This document shows positions 1 through 12,400 of a stretch of 64,000 nt of DNA, piece by piece. Numbering within the stretch: position 1 is the first letter of the stretch; every line of letters begins with the position of its first letter. The position numbers and the translations under genes were made by a program. The notes below the pieces were generated by a model. The model was not told the DNA's origin. It was given only the letters and a program-made list of their open reading frames with translations, and ran no database searches. The stretch is from Branchiostoma lanceolatum. Its lineage: Eukaryota > Chordata > Leptocardii > Amphioxiformes > Branchiostomatidae. The stretch covers positions 15,443,501 through 15,507,500 of the forward strand of contig NC_089726.1 of the NCBI RefSeq assembly GCF_035083965.1. Reading direction: 5' to 3'.

Positions 1-341
1 TAGCTACCTTGGGGAGGGGGGCAAATCAAATTATTCTACCTTGGAAAATAAATTTCAAATTCACATGCCCGTGCCTAAGCCAAGCTACACCCGGCAAAAA
101 TTTGATACCCAAAAGATGCACTGGTTTACAAAGGGTATATCGTCATTATCAGTCCTATGGCAGTCTTCGTGTGGAAGACTTTTAAAAGAGGAATCTTTCA
201 CGGCTGGCGAAGGCATGCAGGTTGTCCGCGTCTCCCAGGTACAAAGGACGGTTAGGTGCAACATACAGCTCACGCACCCCCTCTAGCGGAACGTGTAAGC
301 ACTGCGCTAAGCAAGACCCAAACGAAGGGGAAATTTCCCAC

Positions 342-570
342 CTATAGGAGCGAAATGGGGCGGCAAAAACTGCCCCTGCTCCTCGGGGATCGACTGATTT
401 TGCAGTCCCTCTAAGAGGTTGAGCAGAACCTCTTGAGGGACCTTGCAACATCATCCCTTCAGGTCTGCGAAGCGAGTGAGTCGGAAAGATTTGTCCAAGC
501 CGTGGGCCACGGGATCGAAGACCCTTCCTGCTGGGCGCACAGCCTGCTGGACTTGCTCTGGGGCAGCCAT
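342..570 (-). CDS. SEPHS2: Selenophosphate synthetase, first coding exon (selenoprotein, partial)
   Basis: This exon encodes the N-terminus of selenophosphate synthetase, which makes selenophosphate from selenide and ATP for selenocysteine synthesis. Reading from ATG at 570 on the minus strand gives 76 codons plus one base. They contain LDKSFRLTRFADLKG, then an in-frame TGA (453-451), then CCKVPQEVLLNLLEGLQ. Known SEPHS1/2 proteins have SFRLTRF-(T/A)(D/E)LKG-(U/T/C)-GCKVPQE, so the TGA falls exactly on the catalytic Sec/Cys position and is read as selenocysteine. The usual Gly after it is Cys here. The exon ends at a GTGGGA donor after API+G, matching the ...G-IGMDSC boundary expected of the family. 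An AG acceptor (tttgtctggcag) lies just 5' of the ATG, so a 5' UTR intron is possible. The other exons and the SECIS element lie beyond position 1. Confidence in family is high; the donor is inferred. Confidence 0.88.
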
Positions 571-1510
571 GTTTTCCAACTCCCTGCCAGACAAAAAGAG
601 ACAGAAAATAAATCAACAAATCGCGCGCAAAAAATCCAAAAATGCGACCAAACTAGCCTTAACGACTGGTAGAAATAATCTAGGGTAAAATGCGCCGATG
701 TAAAGTTGAATTTGTCCAACATTTCGGAAGAAAGATGGCTCGATGAAGACACCTTCGTCCGGGGTGGCGATCAGTGCACGCCAGCGAGGACTAACGTGTA
801 CTCATCTGCATAGAGCTCAGGCTTGTATAACTTTTTTGTGCCTGATAAATTGTGCACTATATCGCTCGCTTTTTTCGTAGCAAAGCCTCAAGCAATCCTT
901 CAAAATTTTTATCTATTGAAAAGTATGATTTTTATATCCCATGGCAGGATTTAAGTATATATTTTATTGACACAAATGTTCAAATAAGGCAGGCACGTTT
1001 TAAGATATATACTGGGTCAGTCCCAAACGCTGCTTATCAAGGACCCTGTAGCGTGGCTCTATTTAATCTATTTGAGCTGACAAAACTCTGATAACAAACT
1101 CTGAAATATTAGATTAAAATCGACAAACTTGGTGGTGCTTTTGCTTTTTGTGAAGTCAAATATTCATTCCCCTTTACCTTTCTCCGACAAACTTTGTAGA
1201 AAGCACAAAATGTTGTGCAATGAGCTCAAAAGTGGACTTTGAAACGCCCAATTCATGGCCTCTTGAGGGTGTCCATGGGGGAGTCTGTCTCGTCCATTGA
1301 TTTACACAGTTTTTGCACGTAAAAGAATCCAATGCATACAAATGCTTCCTTTATATCAAGTCAGTTTCATTCTAAGTACAAAAGGAAGCTCAAGGAGTTG
1401 TTTCAGTATGACAAATGGCAACAGTTTTTATGTAAACGTTGATAATTGCTCAACCAGTATCCTTGATCTCTCTAACACACCCTTGAGCCTGCGCAGTGGG
1501 TGCATTGCAT
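571..1510. other. Intergenic interval between divergent SEPHS2 and CYB561D2-like genes
   Basis: About 940 bp separate the SEPHS2 start codon (minus) from the CYB561D2-like start codon (plus), so the interval should carry both promoters. I see AT-rich sequence and short unsupported ORFs, with no recognisable TATA box or conserved element. Confidence 0.4.
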
Positions 1511-3159
1511 ATGGCGGAAAGCTCAAATCAGGAAAGAAGAGATTTTTGCCTCAGCTCTGCGACTTGTTCTCGTCGATCGTTCGCTCTCGGGATGGTTGCT
1601 CACGCCGCCGCCGTCATTCTTGCCGCTGTAGTTCTGTACACAGCATGGCCTGGCTCCAGTAAGACGCGTAGATTCACTGTTTTTAACCATTTTCAGTGTG
1701 TTTGTATGTGGGAGGGGCATCTTCCATGTTTACGTGTAACTTATTGATTAACGGTAGATAATTTTGACAGCTGAGGATAAGATACTGACAAAAGATGCTG
1801 ATAGCCTCACTTCTTTATTGATTTTTTGTCATTTAAACCTCTAAGTTATTTACATTTCCGAATTTTTGTTCGGATTACACGTCATAGGGAGGGAGTTCAA
1901 AGATAGGGAGTTCAAAGGTAAACGACCTGTAGGCGCTAGGCTGAATCAGTGTGGCCTGATGGGGATATGTCATAAAACCAAGGAGGTTAAAATTATTTTG
2001 ACATCCTTGATAAAACTTACCGGTGTGTGAAATATTCATAACCAATCATATGATTGACCCTCTGAATCCGAATGGATGATGTCCAATCAAGGAAGCTTAA
2101 AAAATACAATTCTAAAAGATATTGATTATCATTCTCTCTACTCTCAATTCAAAAGCTTATGATATTATACATGAAATACACAACTGTAATTAACATTATA
2201 TTTCTTGTCATCAATCTTGTTAAGACAGTGATTTCTGTTTGTCTTCAGGTTTATTTTCCTGGCACCCAACTCTGATGGTGATTGGAGTGAGTATGGTTCA
2301 TCATTACATTTGTACATACATTAGTAGACACTTGGTGTCTGTTACTGTGTTCCTAATGTATTCCTTATGACAACAAGGACACCAAAATACAATATTTTCT
2401 GATTGAAGTCAACACTGATGCTATTTCTAGTATTCAATTAACATACACATTTCCACAAGTCTCAGCAGTTTCCGAAAAACCTACTTTTGAAAAGCCATAA
2501 AAGCAAATACATGTAGTGTAGTATCTTGGCAAGTCACATTTGTATGTCATCAACTGATCAAGATGATTTAGCACTGTTTGCTTTTCAAAGGTATGTTACT
2601 GTGTCTGCAAGAAAAGAAAGGGAGATGACAACAAAATCTATCCTCTTTTTATTAGTATGGGCTCTTGATGACAGAGGCTATACTGATGTTCTCTCCTGAG
2701 AGCTCACTGATGATCAATGCCATGCGAAAGTCCAAGGTGCGCTTCCACTGGATCCTGCAAGCTGGCGCTGTTGTCTGCGCAGTTGGAGGGCTCATGGCCA
2801 TCTACCTCAACAAGGAGCGAATGGGCAAGGACCACTTCGTCTCATGGCACGGACTCATTGGCGTAACAACAGTTGTCTATTCTGTTGTGCAATCCATGGG
2901 GGGAATAAACTTGCTGTATCCAAAGTTGTTGAAAAGCTGGATGACCCTGGCACAGTTGAAGATGTACCATGCTACATTTGGGTTGTTAGGGTATGCCCTA
3001 GCGTGTGGTAGTCTAGCGCTGGGCATTAATTCAAACTGGTTCTCACGGGAAGTGGAGGGGATACTGTGGGTGGTGTGTTTGTGCTGTCCAGCCATTCTGG
3101 CCCTGGTCGTCATGCAACAAGTGACCACTGCCTATCTCGGGAGACGAATCAAGATTTAA
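1511..3159 (+). CDS. CYB561D2: Cytochrome b561 domain-containing protein 2-like (three exons)
   Basis: A six-helix transmembrane di-haem b561 protein, a family that moves electrons across membranes, typically from ascorbate. Exons are 1511-1658 (phase 1 end), 2249-2286 and 2656-3159. They sum to 690 nt, giving 229 aa, against about 222 for the human protein. Exon 1 carries the first helix and ends ..WPGS; exon 2 gives LFSWHPTLMVIG; exon 3 begins YGLLMTEAILMFSPESSLM. Four helix-embedded haem-ligand histidines are visible: SWHP, RFHW, SWHG and MYHATFG. The PESS and LLYPKLL motifs are typical of CYB561D2 rather than of the CYB561A family. Splice sites are canonical (cctccAGTAAGA: exon ends at A; cttcag; ggaGTGAGT; tattag). 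The stop TAA is followed by an A-run. The upstream Met at 1496 is in frame; I prefer 1511 because conservation begins there. Confidence 0.9.
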
Positions 3160-3230
3160 AAAAAAAAAAAAAAAACATACAGCTTTGGGTGATACTTTAC
3201 ATGTACTTTTTGCCTTAGACATTCAACTTA

Positions 3231-4004
3231 GGCCACACCAACTTGATTTTATGGATGACATCCTCTGGAGACCCCAAAACTAATGCGCACGGGCAAAGAA
3301 AAAGAAATTCCAGAAAAAAAAAATGCTGCTAAACCACAGGACTACTAGTACAAAGCTGGTATTGCAAATTGAACCACAGAACACAGTTTATTTGTAGGAG
3401 GTACATGTAGGTTGTCTTGTTCATCATAGCAGACTCAGCGCAAGTGATTGATTTTTGATATATTGACAAGAACAACCAAAGAAGTATACTATTAGAAGGT
3501 ATTTGGCTCCAAGGACTGAGGATGATATATGACTGAGATGAGAATACTCATATACACCCATAAGGGCAGTTTCAACATACATGACATTGAACTCCATATT
3601 AAGCATTCCATGGTTTACGCTCACAAATCTCACTGTGAAACCTCTGCCAATCCCTCAATTCCTCTCCCATGTCTCTCATTATTGCAAAAGAAACGTGTGA
3701 GAGCCACTCTGGATAGGTCGTGTTTGAAATTGTCTGGGCGATACTCGCTGGCCGCCGCGATCCTCTCACACAACTGTGCAAACGCAAAATCCCCCTAGCC
3801 AACATCGATGGCATACCAATCCACAAATACGCCCCAGTTTTCCAATAAGCCGGCACAATGCTAGCCTTTTGCGGCAATCTAAGTCAGCAAGTTCCGGACT
3901 TCCGTGTAGCCTTGGAGGAGGTGATTTTTTTAGTTGTTTTTTTTACAACAGGCGAAAATCAATGCGCGCGCAGATGTCATCCATAAGATTAAGTTGGTGT
4001 GGCC
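3231..4004. mobile_element. PIF/Harbinger-like MITE with 32-bp terminal inverted repeats
   Basis: The left end (3231-3262, ggccacaccaacttgatttt...) is the inverse complement, with two mismatches, of the right end at 3973-4004. The element is flanked by TTA on both sides (3228-3230 and 4005-4007), a 3-bp target duplication. A TTA/TAA duplication and GG-starting termini are hallmarks of PIF/Harbinger elements (family knowledge). The 774-bp body has no convincing transposase. It holds a 92-codon minus ORF (3599-3877) that I do not recognise. Confidence 0.7.
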
Positions 4005-4007
4005 TTA

Positions 4008-6446
4008 CTGTAAAAAGATGGTCACAACTGTTGAACAACAGAAATAATACAATATCAACATAATCATAGATTACTTGTGGAATAGTCAGTCTTTTCTCAA
4101 CAGAAACTCATAACCTAAAATGAAAATAGTAAAAAAGTAACACCCACCCCCAATCCCATCCACTTTTGCAATGTCAAGGTAACTTTTTTGGCAACACCTT
4201 AGGGGCAGAGGAATTTTGGTAACATTCCTCCTCTACATTCCACATGAATGTCATCAAAACTGCAAGGTTGATAATTGGTTGTAAATGTAAACTATTGACT
4301 GATGACTAAACACCTAAATGTTTATCAATCCAGCATTCTGAAGAATATGAATTTGCAAAAGTATATCCCTTTTCTACAGGACACTTTTTACTCAAAGCTC
4401 CAACTGATGTTACATACAATAAATCACTTTTGGGCGATAAGTATCTTACATAAAAAAATCTTCATACTGAATCTCGTATTGAAGAAAGTGCATAATATTA
4501 TGCATTGTTGTAACTTGTAGGATTCACTTTTTAATTTATCTTCTGTTTCAAAGTATTTTCATCAGATCTGTGAGTGAATGAGTTGGTGAATGTGATTTTG
4601 TTTCTTTGTAATTTCTGTTTTGTTGGACAATCATATGTCCAATGGAAGAATGCTTACACCATAGTACATGCCAAAGTGAAACATATACAATTCTATACAT
4701 GCACATGTAATATCTTTTAATGCTTAGGTTGGAAACAACTCTATATCTATAGTGTATTGTGGTGGCAATTCTATAGTGTACATTGTCACTCACTCACTAT
4801 CCGGTTTAGCGTCTTCTTTTCCCCATCATCTGGGGGTTTGACGTGCTTGCATGCTGATGGGGGAGCTTGGTGGCAGCTCGCCAGGTTCCTCTGTCTATCT
4901 AAGATATATCTAAGATTATGACAGCTGTTGCTTGCTTGATATCAATTCATACCTAGATCAAGCAGTTTTTTGTTTATAATATGCTAAGATAGTGTTTTAG
5001 TATTTATCATTATGCCTGTGTCAAGAATGTATCTATACAATGTACTAGTATCGTATTGTACAGTGCTTGCATATCAACCCTGAATGTGACTTGTGTACTA
5101 AATGTCAGCTTGTGGAAAAAAAATCATAAGCCATCTTGTAAAGGAACAAAATTGTGCTGTTTTCAATTCTTTTCCGAAACCTGATACCATTTCCCTATAA
5201 GTACTACTAGTACCTGAGGCAAAGATTTTTTTAATGAATGGACATTTTTTACTTCAGTCTCATCAACTTCTTTGCATATATTTCCTGCTTTGTTTTATAT
5301 TGTATGTTTGTAACACATTTGAGGGGGACACATCAGTTATTGACAAGTGCAGTTACTGTAGTTTCTTTGACGTGCTTGAGGTGTGGCTCTCCTCAAACAT
5401 GGGACCGCTGCTTTACATCCTATCCCAGAGAACGTCCCTATCCAAAGCTATGTACTCCTTTTCACCTGAGTCGTTTCAGGAAATCAAAGTGTCTTTTGCA
5501 ACAGCTTTGTTTTCAACCCAAAACGTACATTAGATTCTAAGTTACCTACCATAAACAGAAGGCCACCATCGCTTCACCTTCAACCTCTCACACGGCCCCC
5601 CTCCCCGCATTTTTAATTGCTTCTTGATTACCGCTTTTGTTGGTGCAAAGAAATTGCACAGCTTAACCCTGTCAATAAGTTCAAAAGTCACATAGCTCAA
5701 AGATACAGTAAATACACAGGTCCAAGGTTATCTGAAATAGTCTAGGGGTGTGACGCTGCTAAGTAACCACAAACAACAAGAAGAATAACACAAACACACG
5801 TTTATTCAAAAACACCTTTTTCCCCACCACTACACCTACATACATAAACTAAACACTACAGCATTTGCAAACTGGACGGATTTCGATAGGGCTTCTTTCA
5901 TTCAAGTACGTTGACAAATACTTACCGAGCAAATTCACAAAGTAAATACCACCTAGTATCTTTCATTCAAGCTATATAGGGACAAAGTCTAAACTGTCCC
6001 AACTATATAATCCACATCTGTTACCACTACAAACACCTATTAACTCTATAGTATATTACATGGTGCACCATAGGTATGTATATAGTAGTATTATAGTTAT
6101 ACATACTAGTATACTATGCTATCTTATATTCCTATAAGAAGACATTGGATTTAAAGTGTATTTGCTGTCAGTTTCCATTGTATGTTGATGTACAGTTAAG
6201 TTTAATTATGTGATATAAGTTTGTAAATAACCATTGAAATGGATGCCAATATTTGTAAGGAAAACAGTTTGGACATCACACTAAACAATACATTGAAGTC
6301 CCTGTCAGGCTTCTTCTGTAGGCTGTAGAAACAATTGTTACCCATAAAGCATAACACCATACCCTGCTTGGAAATAGAATAAAAGAAATGCTATTGATAA
6401 AGTTATTAATGGCTATCTTTCCATCGAGTGATGATGCTTATTTTAA
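4008..6446. other. Non-coding stretch 3' of CYB561D2-like gene
   Basis: AT-rich, with no ORF that looks genuine. Around 5360-5530 a sequence with ORFs in two plus frames (gtgctt-gaggtgtggctctcctcaaac...) looks like a decayed dispersed repeat rather than a gene. A gtcactcactcactatc motif at about 4785-4801 is a short simple-repeat edge. Confidence 0.4.
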
Positions 6447-6734
6447 AGCCCCTGTCACCCATAGGTGACCTTCTCCAGATCATAGTTTGGAGATAGTCAT
6501 GAGCAAGGTCATCTGTGGTTGCGAGTTGGTCAAGGTTGCCTTCTTGTCACCGAAAGCTGTCAGCCGATTATGATTTTTTTTTTTAAATCCATGTCGGGAA
6601 AGTCTTATTTTGCTTAGATGCGATCAGAGGGTTGAACCACCAGGGTAGGATAGGATAGATTCCAGGCAACGAATTTGTTTGGGGAGTCGTCGGGAGCAAA
6701 GTCATGGGAAGGTCCTGAATGCATGACAGGGGCT
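6447..6734. mobile_element. MITE candidate with AGCCCCTGTCA termini
   Basis: agcccctgtca at 6447-6457 is repeated in inverted orientation (tgacaggggct) at 6724-6734. The same terminus opens the element at 16646, so the two probably belong to one family. The 288-bp interior does not code. The target duplication is not clear. Confidence 0.5.
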
Positions 6735-7173
6735 AAGACACTTCTAGTAGCAGGAACACTGTTTACAGTTGGTGCAACGATGGACACTGTTTGTTTTATT
6801 GCTCTGATGTTGTGGATTGTTGATCTCCCTTCTCCGATGGCAAGTAAAGCACGTTGTGTGTATTTCTCCAGACTGTCCAGACCAGAGTTCATCAGTCATA
6901 TTTGGGTCACCATTGTCCTTATTTGTCCAGGAAGCCTTTAAGAGATCACAAAATAAATATATTACTACCTTTGTGGAATTCATGTAAACAAGAAAAAGAG
7001 AGAAGTCAACATGCCCTGGTAGACTCGTACATTAGACATAAATATTAGATACACTCTTACTAGTCTTAGAGAAGACTCTTAGATGACGAGTGTATTCAAT
7101 CTTTATGTCTAATACAATATGTGGGTTCATTGTTTGATGTTGATGTTGTTTTACATGTATGCTAATCTCCAAG

Positions 7174-7360
7174 CAGATGTAAGGTTCGGGTCAGTATTTT
7201 ACGCGTTCGTTTTTAAGGCATTTTCTTCGTCAATGTAGTGGTCCGTGTTTTCATCTCTTTGCCTCCCTCCTGAATAGATTTTTAAAACGCGGATCACTTG
7301 GAAAGACGAAGAAAATGCCTCCAAACCACGCGTAAAACGCTGGGCTGAACCCTACATCTG
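7174..7360. mobile_element. Foldback element (187 bp), nearly complete hairpin
   Basis: The left half (cagatgtaaggttcgggtca...ttttacgcg...aggcattttcttcgtc) pairs with the right half (gacgaagaaaatgcct...cgcgtaaaa...tgaaccctacatctg) over about 70 bp per arm, leaving a short loop near 7265. It lacks coding capacity and is a typical MITE/foldback. The terminal word ccaagcagatgt also occurs at 8751 and 32260, marking a dispersed family. Confidence 0.7.
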
Positions 7361-7812
7361 TTTCGAGATGATATATTCATCACCAAGGCTTTTCATTGGC
7401 CGATCATTAACAGGTGGTTGGACGAAGAACATGACGATTGGACGGACTAAGCTTGTTATACTCTGGGCCCGTGTTAGATTTATGTTGCTTCCTTTGAATA
7501 TCCGTAGCCAACTGGGTAAACGGTTCCATGTACACTGTTATCCTCCCCATGGAACTACATGTAGCTCCGGTTCTTGACTAGAGCTATGGCTTGCAACCCG
7601 TTTATGTTACATTATGTAATAGTCATTCAATGCCACTGCCTCCTTGCCCATTGTCCTACTGTACTCCTACAACTAACAAGGCCTAACAAGAGAGGTTACA
7701 GATGTACTAAAAATAAAACTTTGCCATAAGAACAAGACTTGTGAACGCGAAGTTTTGATGTTTTAAGGACAGGTGAATTGTTCCTGACTTGCAAGCCTAG
7801 TGTTTGTACTCC

Positions 7813-7965
7813 ATGGACCCTAACCGCCTCGGTTTCCGTTACCCCGTACCGGCCACCATGGGTGAATGCAAGTCAAAGGGTCTCCATGTGGGTGCAGACA
7901 ACGCGACACCCAACCCCTCACTCTACCCTCAGCTACTGTACCCGTCTCCTAGGCAACGTGTATAA
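7813..7965 (+). CDS. Isolated 50-codon ORF of coding-like composition (small protein or last exon)
   Basis: From ATG 7813 to TAA 7963-7965 the frame gives 50 residues starting MDPNRLGFRYPVPATMGE and ending YPSPRQRV. The composition (Pro, Tyr, Arg, Gly; little low-complexity sequence) and GC content differ from the AT-rich surroundings. An AG (cctag) directly precedes TGT TTG TAC TCC ATG in the same frame, so this could equally be a terminal exon with its upstream exons unidentified. I do not recognise the protein. It could also be chance, since it is short. Confidence 0.3.
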   Translation: MDPNRLGFRYPVPATMGECKSKGLHVGADNATPNPSLYPQLLYPSPRQRV

Positions 7966-9496
7966 ATTTAGCTCGGGCGTGTAGCATTGTCAATAGAAAA
8001 TATAATGAGTTCGCAGTCCTTTTATATTAGTTCCTTTTTTTTATAAACGGCGCTATTCCAACAATGACATTGAAGGTCGTTGTAAAGCTTATGTAAATTT
8101 GACCTTACAATACGAACTTGACTTTGTCTAGACAAGAACCCTTTATTCCTTTCAAATCAAAAAACCCTCCTCGTATGAATCATTCACGACTTGTATAAAG
8201 TTATATGCGGTCACCAATATCGATTGCTTACATGATGTATAATGCCATGGTAGCGTAAAAGTTGTATTAGAGCACGTATTCAAATAAACCTGCAGTTGAT
8301 TCTGATATTTCTCATCATAAATCTAGACTAAAGATTTTTTTTTTGTAAAAGCAACTCTATCAAATAGCGCGACGATTTACAACGTTTCGTTTGACTAAAC
8401 TACGTGCATGACTCTTTTTTCGAAGATCTAGAAAGCACGTGTACACATAGAGATACGTGATAACTAGCACAAATTACATGCGGCGCCGCCACGAAACAAG
8501 ATTACGCCTTGTAAAGTGTCCATGACGACGGAACGTATGGACCAAACATGAAAGTGTTCCATAAAACAATGGTCTACTTGTCAGTAACGCTATATACTTA
8601 CATCTATACGAAATGTGTCGGTTTCTTGGTGTTATTGGCCGCCAACTGTAGTCTTGAGCAGGCTTTTGACTCCCTTGAAGTGGAAATAGTGCTGCGAATG
8701 GTTGTCCCTGAAAGTAAAACATTTCGAAATGTAGTTAAAAGAACGTCGTCTCCAAGCAGATGTAGGGTCTTGTTAAGTCTCGGTGACGGTGTTCTAAAAA
8801 GATGTATGAAATGCTGCAAAAAAGGACACGTATGACACTGGGACTGAGACGTACTTGCTTGGAGATTACAGGAATGGAGCGTAACAGAGATGTTACAGTA
8901 GCCTATAGCATCTCGCTACACTTCCGAGATCGGTTTTATGTTTCCACACGCTCTAAATCCACTGTATCACAGTCTAACAAGTTTGGGATACCAGAATACA
9001 GGTCTTTTAATTACATCTCCAAGAATTCTTGGAATCATTCTAAATTGCAAATACGCTAACTAGAGCCGAGTTTAGTAGCTCATAATATTAAGACAACAAT
9101 GACAACAAATGACTTTCCAAGCAGACGTTAAAATTGAAGTTTGCTAAGTTTTCTGGCTGTTGACTTTTTAGTGGAAAGGGTGCATGTGTGAAAGCAAAAC
9201 TTGGCGACCTGAAAACGTTACAATATTTCATCCATATATCTTCCAATTAAGAGCACCAGCACATTTTCAAAAGCTTGCCAGAACAGAACGAGATATCAAA
9301 ACAGCAAGTTCTGCTGCAGTACCGTAACAAGCTGCTAGGTGACCAAAATCTAATAATTTCCAGCTCTCATCAAGACCTACCGACCTACCAAAAATCAAAA
9401 CAATCCATCCAAGCTTTCTCGAGTTATGCTGGTCATTTACACACAAACATGCAAACGCTACCCAAAACATAATCATCTTGGCGAGGATAACGGTAT
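7966..9496. other. Non-coding interval with repeat copies
   Basis: No supported gene. A small inverted element (gtctccaagcaga...cttggagat) spans 8748-8866. A copy of a dispersed repeat occupies about 9285-9465, with the phrase aagacctacc-ac-taccaaaaatcaaaacaatccatc. The same phrase recurs near 43990, 44690 and 55010 and inverted at about 31960. Confidence 0.45.
8748..8866. mobile_element. Small inverted-repeat element, ccaagcagatgt family
   Basis: gtctccaagcagatgt at the left end is matched by acgtacttgcttggagat inverted at the right end, giving a 119-bp foldback related by its end word to the element at 7174-7360. Confidence 0.4.
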
Positions 9497-12400
9497 TTAC
9501 CTCAGAGCGTTGTAGTGCGGGATGAGTGGTTTGTACTTGGTGACGGCGTGGCTGGTTTTGATGCTGTCTACCACGAAGTTCTCCTCCATCCGAACCAGTG
9601 TGGCGGGGGTGGGGGTCCGTAAGGACCGGCCTCGTGTGGACAGCTTGTTCATGTTCCTGCTGGGCGGGGTTTCCCACAACTCCTGTGAGGGGAAAGGTAG
9701 ATTCAACATCAGTCTCTGCAGTACGTATTGCCTCAGTGATGTGGCCAAGGGCCGCGGGTCTCGTAGCGGGTGTAGACGATCTAGGCCCCGGCCGGGCTCT
9801 GAAGCCGGGGTCGTGCTACAGTCACATTTCCTAACCGATGCCCCGCTGGGTAGCTTACGGGATATTTTACCGGCTAAACTTCCTGACAAATTATTCGAAC
9901 GCAAGCGATTTTCCTATACCAAAGAAGGGTCTCTTGGAGACTACATGGGAACACGCGTTCAGAGTGAAGAGATACAAGCGCTCTAGACCACTCACAGAGT
10001 CGGGATGACTTAAATCGGCAAGACTCCGAGTATATTTAGGCTTATGGGCGCGTGCGGGTGAATATCCTATGGGGCGTCAAGTCCTCATCCCTACCGTCTC
10101 AGTTTAAGACCCTGTAAGCCAGCTCTGTAAAGGAATTACGGCCAAGCTCGTGCGCCACCGGGTGCCTAAAGGTCCGTAGCGAAACCGTGTCAACATGCGT
10201 AAAATCGGATAGACCGAAAGCGTTTCTTGTGTTCCAAAGGCTACTGGCGTTACCAAAAAATGCAACATGACAACAGAACGTTGTAGTTCACTGTAGCAGC
10301 TAACATGATAGTGCTAGAGGTCATTTCAGCATTGATGGTGGTAATTTTCGTGAAGATAAAATAATACAGTCTTCTAAAAACCTTGACACGAATATTTCTC
10401 GGCAGGGGTCAGGTAAGATTGCTGTAGCATGTTTATCTAAACATGAAGTTTGTTGACAGAAAACTGTCACACAATATCAAGCCTTTGTCTTATAAAGATT
10501 AAAGAGTTCATCGTAGAAGGGACTGATGGAAAAAGGAGGACAACATATGAGGTTGATGTTATCTTTTGTCCAGTTTTTGTTGGCCCCCATGTTTTGACCA
10601 CAGCGCTCGGGTGGATGAATGGTAAGGATCACACGAGAAGGGCATCGGTTACTGCGTGGGGTGTTTACGGGTACACAGCGTTGTTTGGCCGCTGCTGGCC
10701 CCCGATTGTTCGCTCCTGCTCCCCCGGACCCAACTTGCGGAAAAAACAGCTTCTCAGTTACCTTCTCACTGCTACCTGGCCTTGTAGTCAATATCAAATA
10801 TTGGCAACAAATGGATAACTTAACAAAAAGCAGGTTTTTACAATCTAACGATACTTTGCGCGCTACAGGACATACCAAAAAGTGATCTTTACACGTACTA
10901 GATACCATTCAAACAATAGTAGTTACTGAAATCCTTAGTTAGTTGGTCAAAACTATGACGATTTCAGCTTGGATAGAGTATATATCTCTTTTGTAAATTT
11001 GTGGCCTTAGGTGATCCATATGGAAACCTACTTATCTAGACAATATATCATTAACGCATCAAAAAAGGTGATAATTATCTCCTCAGCTGTTTCGACGAGG
11101 ATGTCTCTATTTGATAAATGACTCTTTAATGATAAGAAAATGCCTCAGGTGACGACAGATCTTTGTTTTGATTGTTTAGCGAAGCATAAACATTTCTATC
11201 GACTGTTTTTCCTTAATTGAATCATTTTTTACACACTGTCACCTTACCTTGTTGGTGAGTGTCCTCTCCAGAGTGTCCTTCACCGTGGGGCTGCGGAAGT
11301 AAGCGGTGGCGTGTTTGTCCTGAAGCGCGTTGTACGGACGAATGATTGACGTACGTTTCGGACGACAGAAGCGCGAATTCTGCATCGTGTCGGTCCGGAT
11401 ACTGTCGTTCACAAACGACTGAAATAAACAGATTATATCTTTAAAACCCTTTTGTTTCTTGACACTTTGTTCATAAGGTGATCTTTGATCACTGTTCGTG
11501 TGGAAAATTAACTTGAGACAGAGTATAGAAAATCGAAGATATTTCTTATCTATCAGTTTTGTTTGTGATCTGATTTTCTCGCCTCAGCAAACATCAGATG
11601 AACTGACGAACAAACAAACGACAGTAAACATTATCATTGTTGCTAGGTAGTGTCCCTGGTGAGAATCAGTTCTGGATATTTCACATTAACTGATGTAATA
11701 CATGACTTAATATGTTTCACTCTTCAGTGGTCCTTTAGTTTGTCGAACACAAAGGAAGAACGTACTTTGCAAGATTATGACTAAGACGGCGTAGAACTGT
11801 GGCCAAAGATCGGTACGCATGTCTCGACATATAAATTATTTTTTCTATGAATATGTGCAATCTTTTGAGGAACAATGCTTTATGAGAATTCCAAGGGACG
11901 CTGTTGCAGCAGTCAATGGGAAATACAACACAACTTATTGTCAACATCGATAATAATTCACGGTAGAATGAAATCCCGCAAAAAAAGGAATGTATTTTTG
12001 CTAGAAATGCTTTTTGCAGTGTCTCACATTAAACAATACTGCGTTAGCAACAGCGTGTCGAAAGAGTGAATCAATATGACATTGTCCAAAACTATTCCTG
12101 CCGTTGACACTGAACCCTTGTTGCCTTTGCAGTGATTTCTGCACATAGCTCTAACCAAAATCACGCTCAAACGCTGTTTAAAATCGGCGAAAGATTTCGC
12201 TGTGAGTCTTTCAAAATCAGTGCTAGTAGCGGGTAAAAAGAACGTTGCAATTTTGACATCAAATCGGATTCATTCTACTTCCTGTTTATGTACTGCCACA
12301 TGTAACTGTTATCCACCCACCTGACAACGAGACATTTCTGTCATAGAATATCACAAAAACATTGCAAATATTTTTATTCCAAGCCACATCTCTCAAAAGC

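Noticed and set aside
182-619. 145-codon minus ORF overlapping SEPHS2
   Set aside because: Different frame from the SFRLTRF...KVPQEVLL reading, which matches a known family across the TGA.
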